A DNA stretch of 64,000 nt, taken from positions 558,001 to 622,000 of the forward strand of contig JBANDB010000021.1 of NCBI GenBank assembly GCA_037576215.1. Reading direction: 5' to 3'. The notes under the pieces were generated by a model. That model was given only the letters and a program-made list of their open reading frames with translations. It was not told where the DNA came from and did no database searches. The DNA is from Armillaria gallica. Its lineage: Eukaryota; Basidiomycota; Agaricomycetes; Agaricales; Physalacriaceae. Positions 35,073-46,729 of the stretch are shown here, in pieces (position 1 is the stretch's first letter; each line of letters starts with the position of its first letter). Position numbers and translations under genes: made by a program.

Positions 35073-36470
35073 TTAGTCCTGATACAAGATTCGTGTGTTT
35101 ATACGACACCCAGCGACAACTGGTGTCTGGTAATATGACACAGGCATTGCACGGAGGAGTTCAACGTATGTTAATCGTTCTGCCAGGTTTTCCGACCGAA
35201 GAGTATGAAGAAGGGAGTATGTGAAAACACCATGAAACCCATTGTCCCCTTCCACCTCTCTTGCATACTCGTGCCCCCGGGCCGCTGCTAATATTATGTG
35301 GGAATTCATGTCTGGAAGCCAATTCGAGTCCAATACCGAACGATAGCCAGGATAATGTCTCATGTTGTCGTGGGCCATACGAAGCATATAAGTCGCTGAA
35401 TCGTGTTTTAGTGGAGGGATAGTTCGAACCCCCTCTAGCACGGAGTATCTACTGTGGCTTCCAGAGTGGCAGCAGTCAAGGAGTACCGTGATTCGATGTC
35501 CTTTAGCGCGAGAGATTAAGGAGAGGATGGAATTGAACTCTCGGTCGCTAATGTCAGGGATCAGAGTGCCATTATGTTCGGTTCCGCGATCGATAGAACA
35601 GATTGCCTCTATAGCATGGTCGGCTCCATCAGAACAGATATCAGGACCAGGGTAGCTTGAGCCGTGTCCGGCAAAGTAGATGATAATAATGTCGTTGTAA
35701 AGGATGCGCGTGTCGTTGTAGAAATTGCACAGGGCACTGATGATGTTAACACGAGTGGCGGATTCATTGATGAGGCAGAAGACGTGATCCTGAGCCACAC
35801 CAAGGTCCTTGGTGATATATTCCTTGACTGAAAGCGCGTCAGAGACGCACCCTTTCAACGGCATGTCATTGTATGTGTCGATGCCGATGATAAGTGCCCA
35901 GAATCGTGAAACGTCAACGTGTGTACCCGACTGAAGTCTCGTTGATCAATACGCCACATAAGGAATATCGAAGGTACGCATACCTTTCTTGCCTCAGACA
36001 ATAAGCTTACATCTGATACCCTCCCATTCGTGAGATGGCGACGAATGTCCGTATTTACCATGTCAGGCCCATGTTTCCCGTACCCTTTCGCAAGGATCGC
36101 CTCCAGCTGCTCTAACTCCTTGGTTCTTTCGTCATTCAGATTGAGCTAGTACACCATTACTAAGATGCACTCAGATTATATAAAAACGATATACCGAGAC
36201 TGGGTTGAATGTAGAACCACCTGCCGAATCGCGTAATTTCTAAAATATGTGCTCGTTGACAATGAAATGAGAGATGATAGGAAAACATACAGGCTGAAGC
36301 GTCTTGCCACTCTTGCTAGATACGCTCCTAGGACTGGACGAAGACAGCTGAAGCACAAAATTAGTAGCTAGTATTGTACTAGATGAATGCTCCAAGCGCA
36401 CCTGCTCCGCATCCCCCTGGTCATCGGATGCTGTGTCTTCCTTGGCTTCAGTCTTGCAATTGTCGTCCAT
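35073..36470 (-). CDS. Caspase-like (C14) protease, paralog A, 4 exons, 412 aa
   Basis: Caspase-fold cysteine peptidase, probably metacaspase-like. Exons 36470-36291, 36239-36201, 36145-35984 and 35930-35073 join in frame. The first ~60 residues are acidic/Ser-rich and share FVLQLSSSSPRS with paralog B. A charged helical linker (ERTKELEQLEAIL) follows. The C14 domain starts with SRFWALIIGIDTYNDMPLKGC (residues ~135-155). The catalytic dyad is His216 in YFAGHGSSY and Cys281 in DCCHSGS. The domain ends with TPVVAG and ILYQD. No zinc-finger prodomain is seen. It lies head-to-head with paralog B, 2.7 kb apart. Substrates and function are unknown; a role in regulated cell death is only family-based inference. 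The junctions of the short exon 2 (39 nt) are less certain. Confidence 0.85.
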
Positions 36471-36622
36471 GGTCTCACCTGAACATATACGATACTGGTG
36501 CCTTGTTGTAGGCAGTTCATTGCACACGTGATACACCGGGCCCTGATCAATCTCGGCAGACGACTCCAGTTCCGCGAGTTCGGAACTTGCACCCAGGAAA
36601 CACGGTCACGGACGATGTGTTC

Positions 36623-38236
36623 ATCAGGAAAAACTCACCGAGCTATATACAATTATCGGTGGTATATAGCTCAGGTAGCCCCGTAGTCAGGTCCCCCCTT
36701 ATATAACATCCGGTAGCACTCGGCCAGTGTTACGTACCGCTACATAGCGTGCCATAGCTCACCGCTAACCATTCTGTAGCAGTCACATAGCTATACTATT
36801 GCTCAATATATCTTAAGTGTGGCATGTAAATCCATAGAAAATAAGTATATTCATAGACTACACTTAGACAAACAATGTACATGAGTATCAAAGGCGCCGG
36901 GGTGGGCGAGACGACAAGATCAGATAAAGAGTGGGGAGACCCAGTCTTGCTCCACGAAGCATCTGAATCGCCATAGTCGGTTGTTGAAGCGATGGGATCC
37001 GTGAGATTTTGGGTCGTCTTGTCCGCGCCTTTCGAATTGACTCAATACAGCCACACAGGGGAAAGAAGGGGCATCGCATGTACACTCCGTATGGCGCGTA
37101 GTCCGAAAACAGTCCAGATCAAGCCCTGGTATAACGAACCGGTGCATGCAAAAGCAGTCGGAAGAATAAAGTAGACTTTGTCCTTCACAGAAATGCTGAC
37201 CTATAAATCATGAGTTATAAATGCACTTTAAAATTATCAGATACTCACTTGCGGTTGAAACATTGGTCGATCATGATCTCCTAGTCCGACCAGAGAACTG
37301 AAAAAGATATAAGAGGGTCACATAGCCGCGAAAACAATAGAAAACCCACCGGCGATTCCATAATCGGCTACCATATAACTACAGGACCCATAAGGACACG
37401 CTAGGTCGGTTTTCGTCAGAGCTGAACGTTTCCAAAATCAACTGAAGGAAGCGACAATAAAACACCTACTCACCGGCAGACATAAATCCATTGCATAAGT
37501 AACCACACAGAAAGCCTGATGGTCGAAAAGATTTTGAGCTCAAGGCTTGCAGGAATAAGGCCATGGAGGGAGATGGAGGGACGCGACGAGTGATGGTGGT
37601 AGAAGAGAAGAAAGGGTGGTTGGTTTGATCGGATGGCGTGATCGGTTTGTTGATTGTGCACGGACATTCGGAGATTGATCGGAGTTCTAAATGGACTTCA
37701 GTGATTTTGCGTCTCGCGTCACAACTATATAGACAGTGAAGCATCTGGTTCCTGCTAGCCTCATCTATCATGATACCAGAGTACTTCTCTTTAAATGATG
37801 GGTCCTTTTTGTCACTCCTAGCTGTGGGGTATCCTATGGCTCGGCGGCCTGAGTCACAGTCGCTACTGCGTGCATACACTCCGGCGTGAGGTCTCAATTC
37901 CTGCCAATTGCCCATCAATTCAGCTCAAATTTGATGTCTTCAATCCCAAGAGAGGCTTCCAAGACCACGATAATTTTTGTAGTTGGGTAAACTTAGGCAA
38001 TGTGGCCGTACAAAGTCGTTGCACGGCTTATTTCGACCTCTCAATGAGCTCTCATGAGATTGTCTGATTTCTATTTCTTTCATAAGGTATATACCATTAC
38101 AGTACATTCAGCAGCAAGGTATGGAGTGCTACCGGAAGCTACATAGCTGTAGTGGTGAGCTATCTCAGCTACGTAACCTGGGTAGCGTTACATAGCACTG
38201 GCACAGAGTTACGTAGCAAAAGGCTTTTTCCTGATG
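36623..38236. mobile_element. Candidate non-autonomous element with subterminal repeats
   Basis: The ends carry inverted CATCAGGAAAAA (about 36623) and TTTTTCCTGATG (about 38236). About 150 bp inside each end are crowded with variants of CTACRTAGC, GTAGCACTC, CCGGTAGCACTC and TAGCTCACC in inverted order between ends. Subterminal motif arrays of this kind are known in hAT-like elements. No target duplication is seen and no transposase is present. A small spliced gene candidate lies inside. Confidence 0.45.
37042..37564 (-). CDS. Candidate small membrane protein, ~4 exons (tentative)
   Basis: From ATG 37564 an exon encodes MALFLQALSSKSFRPSG and then a Cys/Gly-rich stretch to a GTGAGT donor after 37474. 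Further short exons (…DHDRPMFQPQ, then VSISVKDKVYFILP…) can be joined in one frame through GT-AG introns to TGA at 37042, giving about 100 residues. The last exon has one hydrophobic segment (FILPTAFACTGSLYQGLIW). No family is recognised. Exon 2 boundaries are ambiguous because two possible acceptors lead to stops. It lies within a candidate transposable element, so it may be a captured fragment. Confidence 0.35.
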
Positions 38237-39176
38237 TTTGAAATCCACTCCCTCAGATCCCTCAGACTTAAGCAACGCTTAAAGCGACCAGTCGCAAGCT
38301 CGACATGATGCACAATGCCACACAAACTACCAACAAACCGCTCACATTTTCCGGGTTATCCAGCTTTTCATCAAAAATATCACAGTCACAGCTACGAACA
38401 ATTTCTGAATACGTATTACATAAGTACTAATTTCTAGAGTACTTTCTTTGACATATACTTTTCCTATGATGTCTGATGCTAGATTGACAGGATCTTTGGC
38501 CAAAAAAAAAAGTGACGTAATTCATGTGGAGCCTCGGAGGGTTCTTTTAAGTTTATATATATTTTAACTCTGAGCGCCGCAAGCTAACTTCAATGAAAAC
38601 GCTTCTGTAGTTCATTTCGCAGCAGATCGGCTGAACTCCAATGGTTACATTGAATGATCTGAACCTCTTACAGCATCATGATTGACGCTGTATTTCAATT
38701 TATAATTAGGACAAGTCGATGGCTTCTCCGGGACTAGGAAACTCCGGATACCGCAACTCGAATCTATCTTTGAAACCATGGTTGGTTGCCGTGATTAAGC
38801 CATGAGAAGGGAGGAAGGAAGGAAGTGAGTTTTATTAGTCGTCAGTGCTCCTGGGACCTGAACAGAAACGTAACGACATCCGTACTACAGCAAACTATCT
38901 ATGGAATATCAATACTTAACTGCTACAGGACCAAATCAACCCTGTTTGCTAGGAACGAGGGAAATCTTGGGTTCCCGGTAGTGTGGGCTGTACTGAATAA
39001 ATCTATTCTCAGATCCATGGCAAGTCAACCCGAACCAGGCATGGACGTTCACGAAAGGGATAAAGGATAAATAGGCATGTATCAGCAGTTCGGAGCTTCA
39101 GCAGATCCCCTCTTGTTTTTTTTGAGTCCTTTTGAATCCTTCTCTGCCTGTTCCATTTCCCCGACAACCAACCAGC
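38237..39176. other. Promoter side of caspase paralog B
   Basis: No gene is supported. It is AT-rich and includes a short A-run near 38503-38512. Confidence 0.45.
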
Positions 39177-40925
39177 ATGTCGAACTTTGAACCCGGCTCT
39201 CCCACCACCGAATTTATTGCCGATAAGCACGACACACAAATCGATCGGCCGAGCGAGTGCAAGACTGAAGTCAACGAAGGTACAGCATCCGATGACCAAG
39301 TGAACACGGAGCAGGTGTGCTTGAAGCATTCATCCGGTAAAATGCTAGCTGCTGATTTTGTGCTTCAGCTATCTTCGTCCAGTCCCAGGAGCGCATCTGA
39401 CAAGAGCAGCGAGACTCTTCAGTCTGTAAGTTTTCCTATCATCTCTCATTTCATTGTCATTAACGAGTTCTCCTTTAGGAATCATATCATGATGACTCAG
39501 AGCGTTATAGGTTTCTGTCTCCGGGTCATAGTTACTCAGCGGTATGTTAACGTCTCTGCTATGTATACTCTGAGCGCATCTTTCTGACGGTGTAATACTT
39601 AGCCCAATCCGAACGACAAAAGGATCAAGGAGCTAGAAGAGCTGGAAGCGGCCCTTGCGGAAGCGTACTTTCCGACGCATGGACCTGACATTGATACGGA
39701 TGGGGTTCTCCAAGAGACCAAGAACAGGGCAAAGTCAGATTCCCGTTACAACGCATACTTAGATATGCTTCACGAACTCTATCACTTTCGTCGTCATCTT
39801 GCCAGGCTTAGGGAGCCTCGGTCTGAGAATGGTCGACCATCAGAAAATAGCATTACATCTCGGGCCACAGGGGTATGTGTTCCTTTGTGTTCATTATAGC
39901 TGATTGATCAATGACATTTTCAGTGGCGCATCCCCCTTGACGTCTCACGAATCTGGGCACTTATCATCGGCATCAACGAATACTATAGCGACGTGAAACC
40001 GTTGAGCGGGTGCATCAACGACGGGCTTTTAATGGAGGAATATATCACCAAGGACCTTGGTGTGCCTCAGGAACATGTCCGCTGCCTTTTCGATGGAGAT
40101 GCCACTCGTGCTGGGATCCTCCGTGCGCTGTCGGATTTCTATACCAACGCACGCATCCATCGAGGCGACATCATCATCATCTATTTCGCCGGTCATGGCG
40201 CAAGCTACCTTTGCCCTAAATATCATGAAAATGAGTTTGGCGAAAGGGTAAAACCTTGGCAGTCTGCTGGTCCACCGCCGTGTTCTTGCCCTGTCGAAGC
40301 GATTTGTCCTGTAGATCGTGGTCATTACAACCCTCGGTACCCCTCAGGCAAGGTCCCGGATATCGATGATCGAGAGATCAATGCCCACCTGAGCAGACTT
40401 TATCGAGCCAAAGGACATCGAATCACCGTCATCTTTGACTGCTGTCACTCTGGCAGTGCTACGAGAGAAGATTCAGACACCGTCGCGCGTTCATTGCCGC
40501 CCTTGCCACAGGCGGTATATGATGATATGCGTAGCCAGAATTGGGGCTCGAGCTCCGAATTTTCCAACTGGATCCCTCCTGTATCGGAGGAAGAATGGGA
40601 GCCAGACATGGCTTGTCATGTGCTTATTGCGGCATGTCAAGGACACCAGGCTAGTGTAGAACGCGAGAATAGACAAACAGGCATTTTCCATGGTATATTC
40701 ACACGTGTGCTTGTTGAAATTCTTCGCCAACAGTCGAGTGTACAACTAACATACATGCGACTATTGGATGCTCTTCCTGTGTATCCGTTTCAATCTCAGA
40801 CTCCGGTTGTCGCTGGTGATGCAAAAGGAAAGTTACTCTGGTCTCAAGAAGATCAGGAAACTGTAACTGGACCAGAGATATCCACTGTTTTCTTTGCAGG
40901 GAACGCTCAGACTTATTGGCACTAG
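39177..40925 (+). CDS. Caspase-like (C14) protease, paralog B, 4 exons, 527 aa
   Basis: Exons 39177-39425, 39479-39541, 39603-39872 and 39924-40925 join without frame conflict. The N-terminus (1-~105) is acidic/Ser-rich with FVLQLSSSSPRSASD. A coiled-coil-like linker (DKRIKELEELEAALAEAYF, then HELYHFRRHLARLRE) spans ~107-190. The C14 domain begins at SRIWALIIGINEYYSDVKPL (~202). The dyad is His285 in YFAGHGASY and Cys368 in FDCCHSGS. Between His and Cys there is a Cys/Pro-rich insertion (PPPCSCPVEAICPVD) larger than in paralog A. The ends match paralog A (TPVVAGDAKGKLLW). It is probably a cytosolic protease; whether it is calcium-dependent with Arg/Lys specificity, as in true metacaspases, cannot be judged. 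Divergent orientation to paralog A suggests an inverted duplication. Confidence 0.9.
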
Positions 40926-41539
40926 AATTAATGTTTCTGCTTTCTTTATTACTGATTGTTACAATTTTTAGTTTGAATGCCTGGTATTATTCTTTCGTGT
41001 TATGCGCCGTCAGTGATCACTTTAACTAGCATTTTGATACAATACCTGATACTACGGTTGTATGTCCTACGAGTTCGAAAGTTTCTGTACATTCTCTGTC
41101 TATTTATGGGATTTATTGTTTCGTTACATCGCTATGCATGTTTTGGTTAGAAAGGGTTATCTTTCACGGTCATGACGGTGGAACAACGACAAGTCGTACA
41201 TGCCAATCAGCCGCATAGCAGAATTGGGAGGAAATAATGCACCAAGAGGGGCCAAGCGGCATCGACGGTGTCCCTCACGATGTGCTGTCAAGCGCTAAAG
41301 CGCTATATCACGGCGCACTGCTAGTCAAGGATGCTATCGGTTGAATCCTCGTCTGAGGGGACAATAGACGTGCACCGCGCGACCACAGACACAGGAAACA
41401 TGTTTTTGTTCGTTTAAGAGACCCAACTTCGCAGGTCACTATCAACGAACACACGAAGAACATCGGCAAGGAAGACCTGGATGTCGCTTGGTACAGGAAA
41501 ACAAATACAGATAGGCGCCTTGTTCGGCTGACCCGAGAT
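40926..41539. other. Intergenic, no supported gene
   Basis: It separates caspase paralog B from S28 copy 3. About 41450-41539 repeats the 3' flank of S28 copy 2 (GGCAAGGAAGACCTGGATGT is shared with about 30791). Confidence 0.5.
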
Positions 41540-42646
41540 TTATCTGGTCACAAAATCCTTCAACCACTTGTCCACGTAATCCAAGAACAAATCTTGCACA
41601 GCAACAACCGTAGGATCAGGCGCAGCAAGCGCCATCACCAGATCCGTGTAATGGAACCCATTCAACAGGACAATGGGCTGGTCATCTGTGCGCACGGCTG
41701 TACTATTCACAGCAGACACCGTCGCCTCTCTCCAAGGATCGCCTATTAAAATATCTCAGGATCGAGAAAGGCAGCACGACACGACACTTACGCCTATGAT
41801 TGGCGAAGAACAGCCTCTTGTTTTTGACGCCCTATCCGCCATAGAAGCGGGAGTGGAGTCGTAGGGAACGCATGATTGGTTTATAAATACCAGTCATGTC
41901 TCAGCGCTACAAAGTTATAAGACCAACCAGGTCCCCTTTCAACACTGTTGAGCTACGAACCAATACCTCCCTGTTCAATAGGCGATCCATCTTAATGATA
42001 TCCATCAGTTTAATTTCACCGCAAAAGCCCGGGAGTACCCACCAGAGCTGAGTCCAGTTCGTTACATCCATAAATGAACAATACAAAGAGTCCATATGGT
42101 ATGACACTCAATTCAGCGACCATCTAACTGGCCGAACCACCTATGGGCGAAACATCAGCAAGGTATCCTTATTGTGTTGCCGCGATAGCACATACCTTTT
42201 CTGAGCCAATACAATCACCACTGTCCCGTAAAAGGGCGGCATTAAGAGCAAAGTAGTGGGGTACAATACCGCTTGCATCGACTTCACTTGCATTCATAAA
42301 GATTATTGGGCCGTCTGTGATACAATTCAGCAGATGTTACGTATATAATGATAACTCTGAAAACTTTCTTTGTAGAACTCAGCGTTGTGCCAGTATCTCT
42401 GCTTGAACGTTCCCTTGGACGGGCCATCGTGATCAATGAGCTGATCAAAGTAATACACCGTGCCATACGGTGCCACATCCGCGCTCTCATGATCACGAAA
42501 GAAGGCATCAACCGATTCATGGTCCCCCATGTCCACCTTTGGTATTCCAGGTGCTTGGGGAGGCTCGCGCAGCCTCCAAGGATAACGGCAGCGTAGAATA
42601 ACTGCAGAAGCAATGCGACTGGGAGACGCGTCCTGCCATTGGCCAC
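41540..42646 (-). pseudogene. Decayed S28 serine peptidase, copy 3
   Basis: Retains a signal-peptide exon (LFYAAVILGGCA, the homologous ATG changed to TTG), VDMGDHESVDAFF, VYYFDQLIDHDGPSKGTF, IIFMNASEVDAS and a C-terminal exon equivalent to FHYTDLVMALAAPDPTVVA. The entire central part, including the nucleophile region and the DFWQYYEP block, is missing, and frames are broken between the first pieces. It shares with copy 2 the deletion that joins VDASG directly to LLRDSGDC, so both derive from an already broken ancestor. Confidence 0.87.
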
Positions 42647-43559
42647 TTTTTTCTAAGGCAAGCTCGTTCCGGTCAGGGCATGGAAAATATTCGCAGAAAT
42701 TTGATGAACAAGCGACAAAAGCACATGGTAACGGTCAACGAACAGTGACAAGTATACTAAGGATCTAGGACAAATATCAGCTTGAGTTATCGACATCATG
42801 GTAAGCGACACGCACCGAGTCCCCGCAAAAAGCCTTTTCATCGCGGACTCTGGCGCGCGCCAAGTAGTAGCTGCAATAACCATGGCGGTCAGTATATCCC
42901 AACCCTCGTAACCAACAGCAAGTCTGGGAATGTTGATGGCCGCGAGCTCCATTTCCTCGCAGGCGTGTCAATGACCCGAAGATCAAAGTCCGTTACTATA
43001 CTACACATACCACGTCGAATCACCCGGAGAAACCAAATGCAAGAGAGGAGGGACCGGAACAAGAGGGGAGGGGAGCACCTGAGGACCTGTACCTCCACCG
43101 CGTCTTAGTAGCTAGTGTACTTGCGACTTGGGGCGGTTGATTAAATGCAGAGTTCAAAAAAACAAAAAAAAAAAGACCCGAAGAATCCCGTACGGTATCA
43201 TGGCAGAGGTTCAGATAAAAGAGAATCAGGTCCTGCAAAAAATCTGGGCATTGTTATCGTCGGCGACGACGAAGGCCAGTAGGACTTGCCATAGCTCCAC
43301 GAGCGCAGCCCTTAATACCGAGGTATTTTTTCCTGTATTCTTGCTGGCTGAAATCGCGAATGGCGTGCAGAAGAGCGAAGGCATGGCTTTCGAGGTCGCG
43401 GTGGTCACGATCAGAGGTGTTGCGGCGAATTGATCGGCGTCCTGCTTGATTTGGTACTTCCATCATCCCAGCATTTTTTCACCGACGTCAAAGCGACCAT
43501 TTCCTGACACGCTCTTTAGCACTGGCACGGCGATTATCTGCTCTCTCACTGTCCTTCTG
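42647..43559. other. Intergenic, no supported gene
   Basis: Its first 180 bases repeat the region upstream of S28 copy 2. An A-rich tract lies at about 43157-43173. No gene is supported. Confidence 0.5.
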
Positions 43560-44046
43560 ATGACTAACACCACGACAAACGAAGCCGCCCTTCCTAGCAA
43601 CTTGAATGTCGTCAACATCAGGGTGACGGAGGAACAGTTTGACGAGGATTCAGCCAGCGAGGACGAGGGCTACGACAGTGAGGAAGAGGACGACGACAGT
43701 GAGCATGAATGGTCAAAGGTGCGAATGAACTTGGCACTCTTTTCATGTCTTACTCCCTCCCCAGGAGTCCCTCACTTTCAAGTACATGGCTGCGCACGAA
43801 CCCTTCACCGCCCTTCCTGTCCATTACCTACTCTTCACCGGGTGTGCCCTTGCTCCTCCAAAGTTCGCTCTCGGCATCGGCGTCGACGACATGGACGACG
43901 GCTTCGAGTTGGCTCACCGCGATATCATGAACGCGATGCTCCGCGAGATCAACTGGAGGGACAATATCAAATGGTACATTGTGGGGACCTGGATGGACAA
44001 GTATCGCGAAGACTACAATAGACCCGTATTATATCGTGATCCATAG
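43560..44046 (+). CDS. Small acidic hypothetical protein, 2 exons, 146 aa
   Basis: Exon 1 (43560-43718) encodes MTNTTTNEAALPSNLNVV and then a strongly acidic run (DSASEDEGYDSEEEDDDSE). A 46-nt intron with GTGCGA and CCCCAG leads to exon 2 (43765-44046), which encodes a more globular part (HYLLFTGCALAPPKFALGIG, DDMDDGFELAHRDI, IKWYIVGTWMDKYRED). There is no signal peptide or membrane segment. The family is not recognised. Junction frame and uniform coding character make it likely to be real. Possibly a lineage-specific nuclear or cytosolic protein. Confidence 0.65.
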
Positions 44047-46729
44047 TTTCTTTTTCACGTATGTACTTCAAGTGTCTTTGCTGTTTGTTCCCTATACTTA
44101 CTTATATGTACTTGTATCGCCGGCTGGGTAATCAATGGAATAGCTCGTCCAAGTATACAACGACTATGTACCTCACTGAACAGGACAACGTCAGAGATTA
44201 AATTCTGCTTTTATCATGACCGGACTCTCGTTGTCAAAGAAGAAGACATGCATCGAGAGGTATTTATCGAAAATAAGAGTAGAATACATAACCTGAAACC
44301 TTCGAGAGACCACTGGCATTTCTATGGACCAAGATAGTGGTAAAGCGGTGGTGTTGCACTCATCGTTTGTCGATATCTGGTCTGCAACGTCACCCTTCCC
44401 GCAGTGGCACTTCTTCGGCTCCCAATTGATTTTCTTCGTCAAATCTAGCCTCATTTATCCCTGCACTATCGCCCTCGACAGCTTTCTTATCAGCCAAGGG
44501 ACCTATAACGACATGACATCTCTCGAATACCTAGCCCAGTCTGACAGATCCGTAGGCCTCACACTCGTCGTTGAAGTGCAAGATAACCACACCAGCCCGT
44601 GGTACGAAACAATCCATTGACGCCTGTTGACGCTCACTCAGGCACTCGGGTGAGATCCTCTCAGTGATGGATTTTGTGGTACAAGCGACGGTACGGCCAT
44701 GCTCTTATTACCTTACACGAAATTGATGCGACATCGTTCCGAGTCCTGTGTATACAGGCTCGGTCTTATGCGGATTTTGGGGGAGGTCCTCGGTGGCGGT
44801 GCATTTTGGTTAAGTCGGTCTTTGCCGGCCGGGTTCCATTCTCGGCATCCTCTTCGGTTCGGCATGTCTCGGTGTTTGCCGTTTCTTTTAGTTATCGCCT
44901 GGAGTATTTCGTTGGTTTCTATCATAGAGCATGATTATCCCAACAGCCACTATACTTCTGGAGGTTGTCGTTGCCTTGTTTTTGGATAGTTGGCAGGATT
45001 CCTGCCGAATTCACGCTGCAATGGCCTGTTGAGCATGGTGTCGGAGTTTGAAATACAACTCGCTGTAGTCATCATTCTTGCATCATTCGACTCGCGCTTG
45101 CTTCTCGTCGTCCCTCATAACCAGGCAAACATTGGATCAGAAGAGCTTATCAAGCAAGTGGACGCCTGACTAGACCTCAAGATGACAGAGGTCACTTGTA
45201 AGTTGTCGACAAGAGCCCGCAACAGTTGGACGCAACGAGTAGGACTTCTGGCTTCACGACAAATGGCCTCTACAAGAGGTCTTGGCTAATCTTGGGAAGA
45301 TGAAGGCGACCATGTGTGAGAAGGAGTGTGAACACTCTGGTATGCTATACTCTACACACTTCCTACATTCATGGTGCTCCAGATGTGTATAAGAGGTGTC
45401 TCCGACATGAGGAAAAGATATCGTTCACTGCTTGCCAACGTCTCTTGACTTCGCCTTCGTCTTTTCACTATGCCATCATACTTGACTGCTTCCTGCTTGG
45501 TGATTACTTTTGTTCCATGTCTCGCCCATCTTTCTGGCGTATAATTCCTGATTGTGTTTCTGCGGGTTCCCTTCTCATTCAACTATTGGTGCGTCTCATC
45601 TAACTATGGCAGATGCTCAAGGGCTCATCAAGTATGTTTCAATACAGTGTATCTTTGGCTTTGCCTGTCTGTCTTTTGTACAAGAATCCTATATTTGTTG
45701 TACTTCATATACTGCAAATTCATCATGGAATCACTCTCTGTACATTCCGACTGATCCGTGCTCTTCAAGGACACCCTGACTGTAGACCATCTTTGCAAGG
45801 CTCCAAGGTGGTCCAGCCAGAACATGATATGTAGCGGAAGATATATCTGTATGGGAATTCCAGCAGCAGCCTGTGTTTAATTCGAGTTCGACGACTCACG
45901 CAGCGCCGCTGAATTATTGGCCCATAGTGCTTCATCGCTAATCAGTCAGTTTATTCCGAATATCGAGAGACAAGTAGCTGTAGGAGCTTTCTTCCATGAA
46001 CATTGCTGGCAAGTTCTGGATTGTCATTGACCATGGAGACGACAATGCACTTTGCTCTTCTTGCCGTCGTTGTGACCTCTCGGTTGCGATACAACCCAAT
46101 CTTATGTGAGCATGTATCTATCATGCTCTGGGAGCCCGTTTGTGGACATACATTTGTGGTTCAGACTACACATGTCACCATTGTTTGCCAGGGTGACAAA
46201 GGTGTACTCAACTGATAACGTAGTCACAAGTTGGGTGAGGCTCAACAGGGCTCAACCGGTGTCACTGAACTAAGGACAGTATCATGCCTGGAAGCGGTTG
46301 CAGAGGGCTGCCAAATTCTTGGAAAGTTTATCGCCATCAGCCTCTTTGCCTGTGGTGTAAGATTGTACTTTTTCTGGTTGTTTCCTCGTAGATTCTACTC
46401 TAACATGCTTACCGGATTATTTGTGGATTTCTAGATGACCTTATTGCATTGCTACCCGTTTTTCGACATCTTTGCTCAACAGCATTACAGTGCGCTCGTT
46501 GAACACTTGGCAGCTTCCCTATTTTTGGCTCTGCATACTGACATTGTACATGGCTCAAGGAGTCCTTGGTGACTGTCCTTCAATCTGGTCAGCATTTTAC
46601 CACTTCCATTCTGTTTAAACTCAATAAACTTCATGATTGCTCTGTAGGTGTGAGTATCATCGATTGAGCAGTGCTTCAGATTCGAGCAAGTTTAAGTTGT
46701 CACATTGTCATCACGGAACACACTTCCGA
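44047..46729. other. Long region without a supported gene
   Basis: About 2.7 kb. The frame at 44324-44620 (98 residues, plus strand) is open and not obviously repetitive, but no domain or splice partner is seen. Short hydrophobic frames near 45550-45830 look accidental. Given the decayed M36 gene downstream, this may be eroded coding or repeat sequence. Confidence 0.4.
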
